Part shown: positions 59,106 to 64,000 of the stretch, one piece after another
How positions within the stretch are numbered: the first letter of the stretch is position 1
How the letters are laid out: every line of letters starts with the position of its first letter
Assembly: GCF_004122145.1 (NCBI RefSeq)
Contig: NZ_SBKQ01000011.1
Coordinates: 1 to 64,000 of the forward strand
Direction: 5' to 3'
DNA length: 64,000 nt
DNA from: Flavobacterium piscinae
GTDB taxonomy: Bacteria > Bacteroidota > Bacteroidia > Flavobacteriales > Flavobacteriaceae
The notes under the pieces: model-generated
What the model saw: the letters and a program-made list of their open reading frames with translations, nothing else
Database searches by the model: none
What the model was told of the DNA's origin: nothing
Program-made: the position numbers and the translations under genes

Positions 59106-60275
59106 ATGCAACTATCTGTCATCATCCTCAATTACAACGTTCGCTATTTCTTAGAACAATGTGTGCTCAGTGTGCAGACTGCTTTGCAACACATTGAGGG
59201 TGAAATTATTGTGGTCGATAACAATTCTTCTGACGATAGTTGTCAAATGATGAAAACCCGTTTTCCTGACATCAAACTAATTGAGAACAAAAAAAATACC
59301 GGTTTCCCAAAAGGTAATAACATTGGCGTTGCACAAGCTAAAGGCGAATACATTTGTATTTTAAACCCTGATACGGTTGTTGCAGAAGATACTTTTACAA
59401 AGATTTTTAACTCCAAACTCCTAACTCCAAACTCCCAACTCGGAATAATCGGATGCAAACTCATCGACGGTACCGGAAATTTTCTCCCGGAGAGTAAACG
59501 AGGCATTCCCACGCCTTGGGTGGCATTTACTAAGATTTTTGGATTGTATAAAATTTTTCCGAAAATTAAGTTGTTCAACCAATATTATGCTCAACATTTA
59601 TCCGAAAATCAATCCGGAAAAGTGGATATTTTAGTGGGAGCTTTTATGGTGATGAAACGCGATTTGTATACTGAACTGGGTGGATTTGACGAAAATTGTT
59701 TCATGTATTCCGATGATATTGACTTGAGTTATAGGGTTTTGAAAAATGGAAAATCTAATTTCTATTTTGCCAAAACGACCGTCATTCATTATAAAGGAGA
59801 AAGCACTGTAAAAGACGAAACCTATATGAAACGTTTTCAAGAAGCGATGGATTATTTTTATGCCAAACATTTCAAAAAATCAGGTTTTTTTAGTTTTTTT
59901 ATGAAAGTTGGTAGCTTCTTTTTTGCTTTTTTAAAGAAAAATAAAACAGGAATTTCCAATATAAAAATAGACAGTTATATTTTAATTTCTCAAAACGAGT
60001 TATTAAAAGAAAAACTCGAAAAATTGTTAGGAAAAAATGTAAAACAGCTTTCTACTACTTTTAAAAATGAATTACCTTCGCTTTTAAAAGGAATAAATTC
60101 TAACGTTGAAATTATTTTTGATCAGGATGATTTTTCATTTTCTACCATTATCTCCGCCATGGAAACGTATAAAAGTAAAAATGTTACATTCAAAATCATC
60201 CCCAATCAAAGTAATTTTATGCTTGGAAGCAACAACAGCAACGATAGAGGCGAAGTCGTATTGATTGAAAATTGA
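59106..60275 (+). CDS. Glycosyltransferase family 2
   Basis: A 389-residue GT-A enzyme. It has the nucleotide-sugar-binding start LSVIILNYNVRYFLEQCVLS and VVDNNSSDDS near residues 36-45, the DxD-type segment ICILNPDTVV, and the acceptor part GGFDENCFMYSDDIDLSYRV with the catalytic Asp. The C-terminal 90 residues are basic and not recognised. It resembles rhamnosyl or other hexosyl transferases of surface-glycan synthesis. It begins 9 bp after the RelE/ParE toxin gene. Confidence 0.88.
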   Translation: MQLSVIILNYNVRYFLEQCVLSVQTALQHIEGEIIVVDNNSSDDSCQMMKTRFPDIKLIENKKNTGFPKGNNIGVAQAKGEYICILNPDTVVAEDTFTKIFNSKLLTPNSQLGIIGCKLIDGTGNFLPESKRGIPTPWVAFTKIFGLYKIFPKIKLFNQYYAQHLSENQSGKVDILVGAFMVMKRDLYTELGGFDENCFMYSDDIDLSYRVLKNGKSNFYFAKTTVIHYKGESTVKDETYMKRFQEAMDYFYAKHFKKSGFFSFFMKVGSFFFAFLKKNKTGISNIKIDSYILISQNELLKEKLEKLLGKNVKQLSTTFKNELPSLLKGINSNVEIIFDQDDFSFSTIISAMETYKSKNVTFKIIPNQSNFMLGSNNSNDRGEVVLIEN

Positions 60276-60421
60276 AGAATTTTGATTATTGATTTTTGAA
60301 GTTGACATGGCTATTGCTATTGATTTTTGATATTGAAAATTTTATTGATTATTGCTAAAATCAATCCTTTTTTTAGTAAATTCGCAAACTGAAATAAAAA
60401 ATAAACCTTTAGGTTAACAAT

Positions 60422-61801
60422 ATGGCAAAATTTGAATTAAAATTGCCCAAAATGGGAGAAAGCGTTGCCGAGGCAACCATTACCAATTGGCTTAAAAAAG
60501 TTGGAGAAAAAATCGAAGCCGATGAAGCGGTCTTAGAAATCGCTACCGACAAAGTAGATAGTGAAGTTCCTTCGGAAGTTTCCGGAACATTAGTTGAAAT
60601 TTTATTTCAAGTAGATGATGTGGTTAAAGTGGGTCAAACCATTGCAATTATTGATACCGAAGGCGGAAATGCTCCAGTTGAATCTCCTAAAGAAGAAGTA
60701 GTCGAAGCTGTTGCTCAAATTGAGAAAGCCATTGAAGTGGTGAAAGAAACGGTTCAAACCGCTGCTCCTGTTGAGGTAGATTTTTCAGCATCAGAGAAAT
60801 TCTTTTCTCCTTTAGTGAAAAATATTGCCAAAGAAGAAGGGGTTTCTATTGCAGAATTAGAAAGTATAAAAGGCACCGGTAAAGAAGGTCGTGTTACCAA
60901 AGACGATATCATAGCATATGTAAAAGACCGTGCTAATAAACCTGCAGTTGCTGCAGCTCCAAAAGTAGAACCGGTTGCTGTTGATCCCGAAACTTCGGGA
61001 CCAAAAGTTGAAGTAAAGGTTGAAGCTCCAAAAGTTGAAGTTCCTAAAACAGAATCAACTCCTGAGAAAAAAATACCGGTTTCCGTAAACGGTCAAGACG
61101 AAATCATCGAAATGGATCGTATGCGTAAACTGATTTCAGGATATATGGTAGCTTCTAAACAAACTTCGGCACACGTGCAGTCGTTTATTGAAGTGGATGT
61201 AACCAACATCGTGAATTGGAGAAATAAAGTGAAAGATGCTTTTGAAAAAAGAGAAGGCGAGAAGCTAACGTTTACACCAATATTTATGGAAGCTGTGGCA
61301 AAAGCCATCAAAGACTTCCCAATGATTAATATTTCGGTAGAAGGCGATTATATCATCAAAAAGAAAAACATCAATTTAGGAATGGCTGCGGCTTTACCGA
61401 ACGGAAATTTAATTGTACCGGTTATCAAAAATGCAGATATGCTTAACTTAGTCGGATTGACCAAAACCGTGAATGACCTAGCGAACCGTGCTCGAAATAA
61501 CCAATTAAAACCGGACGAAATTCAAGGCGGAACCTACACCGTAACCAACGTGGGAACTTTTGGAAGTGTTTTCGGAACACCCATCATCAACCAGCCACAA
61601 GTAGCGATTTTAGCTTTAGGTGCCATCCGAAAAGTTCCCGCAGTTATCGAAGCTCCAACCGGAGATTATATTGGAATTCGCCATAAAATGTTCTTATCGC
61701 ACAGTTACGATCACCGTGTAGTGGATGGTTCATTGGGCGGACAATTCGTTAAACGCGTAGCGGATTATTTAGAAGGTTTTAGCGAGAATAGAGAATTCTA
61801 A
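60422..61801 (+). CDS. 2-oxo acid dehydrogenase E2 acyltransferase
   Basis: A 459-residue dihydrolipoyl acyltransferase. It has one lipoyl domain (residues 1-80, lipoyl Lys in EIATDKVDSEV), a linker, an E1/E3-binding domain (about 120-158, SPLVKNIAKEEGVSIAELES), an Ala/Pro/Val-rich hinge with repeated KVE-type units (about 170-215), and the catalytic core with SHSYDHRVVDGSLGGQF at the end. It may belong to branched-chain oxo-acid dehydrogenase, which would supply isobutyryl-CoA for IcmF, but acetyl or succinyl transfer cannot be excluded. Confidence 0.88.
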   Translation: MAKFELKLPKMGESVAEATITNWLKKVGEKIEADEAVLEIATDKVDSEVPSEVSGTLVEILFQVDDVVKVGQTIAIIDTEGGNAPVESPKEEVVEAVAQIEKAIEVVKETVQTAAPVEVDFSASEKFFSPLVKNIAKEEGVSIAELESIKGTGKEGRVTKDDIIAYVKDRANKPAVAAAPKVEPVAVDPETSGPKVEVKVEAPKVEVPKTESTPEKKIPVSVNGQDEIIEMDRMRKLISGYMVASKQTSAHVQSFIEVDVTNIVNWRNKVKDAFEKREGEKLTFTPIFMEAVAKAIKDFPMINISVEGDYIIKKKNINLGMAAALPNGNLIVPVIKNADMLNLVGLTKTVNDLANRARNNQLKPDEIQGGTYTVTNVGTFGSVFGTPIINQPQVAILALGAIRKVPAVIEAPTGDYIGIRHKMFLSHSYDHRVVDGSLGGQFVKRVADYLEGFSENREF

Positions 61802-61822
61802 AAAGTAAAATGATAAAATTTT

Positions 61823-61857
61823 AACCCTTTCAACCCTCAGAAACTGAAAGGGTTTTT
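61823..61857 (+). terminator. Terminator of the E2 gene
   Basis: Perfect 10-bp stem AACCCTTTCA/TGAAAGGGTT, 12-base loop, then a T run. Confidence 0.85.
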
Positions 61858-61925
61858 TAATCCACCAAACCTTAAAATACTCTTAAAAAAAATAATTTCA
61901 TCGTTAAAAGGTGATTTCAAACCCT

Positions 61926-61933
61926 TATCTTTG
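61926..61933 (+). promoter_or_regulatory. Candidate -7 box of the exonuclease operon
   Basis: TATCTTTG, 18 bp before the ATG at 61952. Confidence 0.5.
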
Positions 61934-61951
61934 TTTTTCTAAAATTTTAAA

Positions 61952-62728
61952 ATGGAACTCAAATTAAATCGCCCAATTTGCTTTTTCGACCTTGAAACTA
62001 CCGGAGTAGATGTTGCCAAAGATCGAATTGTGGAAATCGCTATCTTTAAAGTTTATCCCAACGGAAACAAAGAAAGTAAAACCTGGTTGGTGAATCCGGA
62101 AATGAAAATTCCATTTTTATCTACTCAAGTTCATGGCATTACCGATGAGAAAGTAGCCAACGAACCCACATTCAAAGAACTTTCCGGTCAGATTTACAAC
62201 ATGATCAAAGATTCTGATTTAGCCGGATTTAATTCCGATCGATTTGATATTCCATTATTAGCCGAAGAATTATTACGTGCCGGAGTTGATTTTGATATGA
62301 AAAACAGAGTTTCAGTTGATGTACAAACCATTTTCCACAAAATGGAAGAGCGAACGTTAAGTGCGGCTTATAAATTTTATTGCGGACAATTACTTGAAAA
62401 CGCTCATTCAGCTGAGGCCGACACCATGGCAACTTACGAAATTTTAAAAGCTCAATTAGAGCGTTATCCCGAATTGGAAAACGACATGAAATTGCTTTCT
62501 GAATTCACCACCCGTAAAAAATCTGTTGATTTCGCCGGTTTTATAGCGTTGAATGACAAAGGACAAGAAATTTTTACCTTCGGAAAACACAAAGGAGCGT
62601 TGGTTGAAAAAGTATTGGAAGAAGAACCCGGCTATTTCGGTTGGATTCAAAATGCCGATTTCCCGCTTTATACCAAAAAAGTCCTCACCGCCATCAAACT
62701 TAGAAAACTGAACAACAAACTAAGTTAA
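61952..62728 (+). CDS. 3'-5' exonuclease, DnaQ/ExoX-like
   Basis: A 258-residue exonuclease of the DEDDh family. Exo I is CFFDLETTGVDVAKDRIVEI near residues 10-29, Exo II is LAGFNSDRFDIPLLAEEL near 92-109, and Exo III is ENAHSAEADTMATYEIL near 149-165 with the catalytic His. A C-terminal zinc-free module (IFTFGKHKGALVEKV, about 210-256) is like the one in exodeoxyribonuclease X relatives. It may help in repair or proofreading. Confidence 0.88.
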   Translation: MELKLNRPICFFDLETTGVDVAKDRIVEIAIFKVYPNGNKESKTWLVNPEMKIPFLSTQVHGITDEKVANEPTFKELSGQIYNMIKDSDLAGFNSDRFDIPLLAEELLRAGVDFDMKNRVSVDVQTIFHKMEERTLSAAYKFYCGQLLENAHSAEADTMATYEILKAQLERYPELENDMKLLSEFTTRKKSVDFAGFIALNDKGQEIFTFGKHKGALVEKVLEEEPGYFGWIQNADFPLYTKKVLTAIKLRKLNNKLS

Positions 62729-62732
62729 AAAA

Positions 62733-62764
62733 CTCAGCATCTCAGTAACTCAGAACCTCAGCAA
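62733..62764 (+). repeat. CTCAGNNN 8-bp array before the FAH-family gene
   Basis: Four perfect-register units: CTCAGCAT, CTCAGTAA, CTCAGAAC, CTCAGCAA, then CTTAAAA and the ATG at 62775. Here it lies between two genes of one operon rather than after a -7 box. Confidence 0.85.
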
Positions 62765-62774
62765 CTTAAAAAAA

Positions 62775-63386
62775 ATGAAAATCATCTGCATCGGACGAAA
62801 TTACACCAAACACATCGAAGAGCTCCACAACGAGCGACCCGAAGAACCGGTTGTTTTTTTAAAACCGGATAGTGCGGTTTTGCTCAAACAGCATCCGTTT
62901 GTAATTCCGGAGTTTAGTGATGACATTCATCATGAAGTTGAAATTTTAGTTCGGATTAATAAAGTAGGTAAATATATTGATGCCAAGTTCGCTCCTAATT
63001 ATTATGACGAAATCGGACTTGGGATTGACTTCACTGCTCGCGATTTGCAAGCCAAACTCAAAGAGAAAGGCTTACCATGGGAAAAAGCCAAGGCTTTTGA
63101 CGGTTCAGCGGTTATTGGTAGCTTTTTATCGAAAAAAGATTTCAGTTCCACAGAAAATATTAATTTTGAATTAAAATCCAACGGAAATACCGTTCAAAAG
63201 GGCAATACCAGCCATATGTTATGGAAGATTGACGAACTTATTGCTTATGTTTCTCAATACTTTACACTCAAAATTGGCGACATTATTTTTACCGGAACAC
63301 CTGAAGGTGTGGCAAAAGTAAACCCGAACGACATCCTCGAAGGATTTATAGAAAACAAAAAACTATTCCGAATACAAGTAAAATAA
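62775..63386 (+). CDS. Fumarylacetoacetate hydrolase family protein
   Basis: A 203-residue FAH-fold protein: IICIGRNYTKHIEELHNERP at the start, the metal-binding EVEILVRINKVGKY (short part), GLGIDFTARDLQAKLKEKG near residues 75-93 and FTGTPEGVAKVNP near the end. Members include acylpyruvate hydrolases and oxaloacetate decarboxylases; the substrate is not determined. It lies in a row exonuclease - FAH - HPt with 46- and 4-bp spacers. Confidence 0.88.
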   Translation: MKIICIGRNYTKHIEELHNERPEEPVVFLKPDSAVLLKQHPFVIPEFSDDIHHEVEILVRINKVGKYIDAKFAPNYYDEIGLGIDFTARDLQAKLKEKGLPWEKAKAFDGSAVIGSFLSKKDFSSTENINFELKSNGNTVQKGNTSHMLWKIDELIAYVSQYFTLKIGDIIFTGTPEGVAKVNPNDILEGFIENKKLFRIQVK

Positions 63387-63390
63387 AATC

Positions 63391-63735
63391 ATGGCATTAA
63401 ATTATAACTTAGCCAAAGTCTATGCACTTTCAGATAACGATCCCGAGTTCGTTCTCCAAATTATTACGCTGTTTGTGAGCGAAATCCCGGAAGATTTAAA
63501 GTTCGTCAAACAAGGCATTGAAGAAAAAAATCACAAATTGGCTTACAGCTATGCTCACAAAATAAAACCTACGCTTGATTTATTGGGAATGAATGTAGCT
63601 TACGAAGAGATTCTTCAGGTAGAAGCGTGGACCAAACGCGAAGGAAAAAGAAAAGAAATTAAAGAGATTTTCAAAAGTATCGAAGAGCAAGTAGAAAAGG
63701 CAGTTAAAGAAATTAATAAAGATTTCGAATTATAA
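63391..63735 (+). CDS. HPt domain phosphotransfer protein
   Basis: A 114-residue four-helix protein with the HPt signature AYSYAHKIKPTLDLLGMNVA (about residues 50-69), where His in YAHKIKP is the phosphoacceptor. It would relay phosphate between a hybrid histidine kinase and a response regulator encoded elsewhere. The start is 4 bp after the FAH stop codon. A long-form dispersed repeat begins directly at its stop codon. Confidence 0.85.
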   Translation: MALNYNLAKVYALSDNDPEFVLQIITLFVSEIPEDLKFVKQGIEEKNHKLAYSYAHKIKPTLDLLGMNVAYEEILQVEAWTKREGKRKEIKEIFKSIEEQVEKAVKEINKDFEL

Positions 63736-63877
63736 GAAGCTATTCCGGCTATCCGCTGTAAGTCCTCACAAAAAAAAACTATTTTTCTAAGTCAAAAAAG
63801 GAGCTTCCGTTGGTCGCTCTTTTTTGCAAAGAAAAATTAGTTTTTTTAGTTCCGGGCTTTCCGCTACTATCCGGGCT
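63735..63877 (+). repeat. Dispersed structured repeat, long form, copy B3
   Basis: About 143 bp, homologous to 3971-4113 and 31001-31142. Left block GGCTATCCGCTGTAAGTCC, a hairpin around TTCCGTTGGTC (arms about 63777-63804 and 63815-63842, inner pairs GAGC/GCTC), right block GGGCTTTCCGCTACTATCCG. Confidence 0.82.
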
Positions 63878-63884
63878 AAAAGAG

Positions 63885-63976
63885 TAGCTGAGACACTGAG
63901 CTACTAAGTAGCTGAGTGATTTAGCAAAATAAAAATCTCAGCATCTCAGCAACTCAGTCACTCAGCACCTCAAAAA
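63885..63976 (+). repeat. Composite CTGAG - ATTTAGCAAAAT - CTCAG leader element
   Basis: CTGAG units (63885-63917), the 17-bp core at 63919-63935 identical to that at 53411-53427 on the other strand, and five 8-bp units CTCAGCAT, CTCAGCAA, CTCAGTCA, CTCAGCAC, CTCAAAAA directly before the ATG at 63977. Confidence 0.75.
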
Positions 63977-64000
63977 ATGAAAGCAACCATCATCACCATT
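63977..64000 (+). CDS. Start of a gene cut by the window end, possibly cinA
   Basis: Only eight codons are present (MKATIITI). The start codon follows directly on a CTCAG array, as in four other genes here. MKATIITI fits the beginning of CinA-type competence/damage-inducible proteins, which often start MKAxIITIGDE, but eight residues cannot prove it. Confidence 0.4.

Noticed and set aside
1..64000. tRNA or rRNA genes
   Set aside because: No cloverleaf with a conserved T-loop GTTCRA and acceptor end, and no rRNA-like conserved stretch, was noticed on either strand.

Overview
The window looks like chromosome of a member of the Flavobacteriaceae, most likely Flavobacterium or a close relative. 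The reasons are the low G+C, the absence of strong Shine-Dalgarno sequences, many -7 boxes of the Bacteroidota type TAnnTTTG, a class III glutamine synthetase, a type IX secretion C-terminal sorting-domain remnant, a carboxypeptidase-regulatory-domain TonB receptor, fused isobutyryl-CoA mutase, and DUF3810, DUF4268 and DUF2795 proteins. No rRNA, tRNA, CRISPR array or complete insertion sequence was seen. The window ends inside a gene start at 63977.

Layout. 1-6.8 kb: peptidyl-prolyl isomerase lipoprotein, Nudix hydrolase, acyltransferase, ECF-type sigma factor with a membrane partner, and NDH-2. 6.9-12.8 kb: a [2Fe-2S] protein, dipeptidase PepD, and an iron-type pair (PepSY membrane protein and TonB siderophore receptor) that seems to have been inserted at the 3' end of pepD. 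12.8-20.5 kb: an orphan Mrr-like nuclease, prfA, pyrF, a cobalamin-binding-like protein and hydrolases. 20.8-26 kb: icmF, then an AT-rich AIPR-like gene behind a strong promoter and a structured leader. 26-38 kb: housekeeping genes (antiporter, glnN, purM) and three tandem OmpA-domain genes. 38.2-39.8 kb: a three-gene HipB-HipS-HipT-like toxin-antitoxin locus with paired operator-like sites. 39.9-43.4 kb: meaB, an AEC transporter and a GlcD-like oxidase. 43.5-48.2 kb: a DNA phosphorothioation (dnd) island: dndC, an HNH nuclease gene, a dndD reduced to its C-terminal end, and a dndE fused to a HerA/FtsK-like ATPase. It abuts a broken type IX sorting-domain gene. 48.3-64 kb: secA, corrinoid adenosyltransferase, ATP-grasp, ABC, methyltransferase, S23-like, ABC-F, RelE/ParE pair, glycosyltransferase, E2 acyltransferase, exonuclease, FAH and HPt genes.

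Functional threads. B12-dependent short-chain acyl-CoA metabolism recurs: IcmF, MeaB, an ATP:corrinoid adenosyltransferase, a BtuF-like protein, and an E2 that may make isobutyryl-CoA. Defence or conflict genes are scattered as single cassettes: Mrr-like nuclease, AIPR-like protein, HipBST, dnd-HNH and RelE/ParE.

Beyond genes, two signals stand out. One is a dispersed structured repeat family with a long form (about 143 bp, three copies) and a short form (83-89 bp, two copies). One short copy sits exactly at the dndD truncation point. The other is an 8-bp tandem motif, CTCAGNNN, that fills the 5' leader of five unrelated genes up to the start codon. Four small genes that are easy to miss (18409-18564, 28620-28772, 54326-54460 and the shortened 37945-38172) are also recorded.
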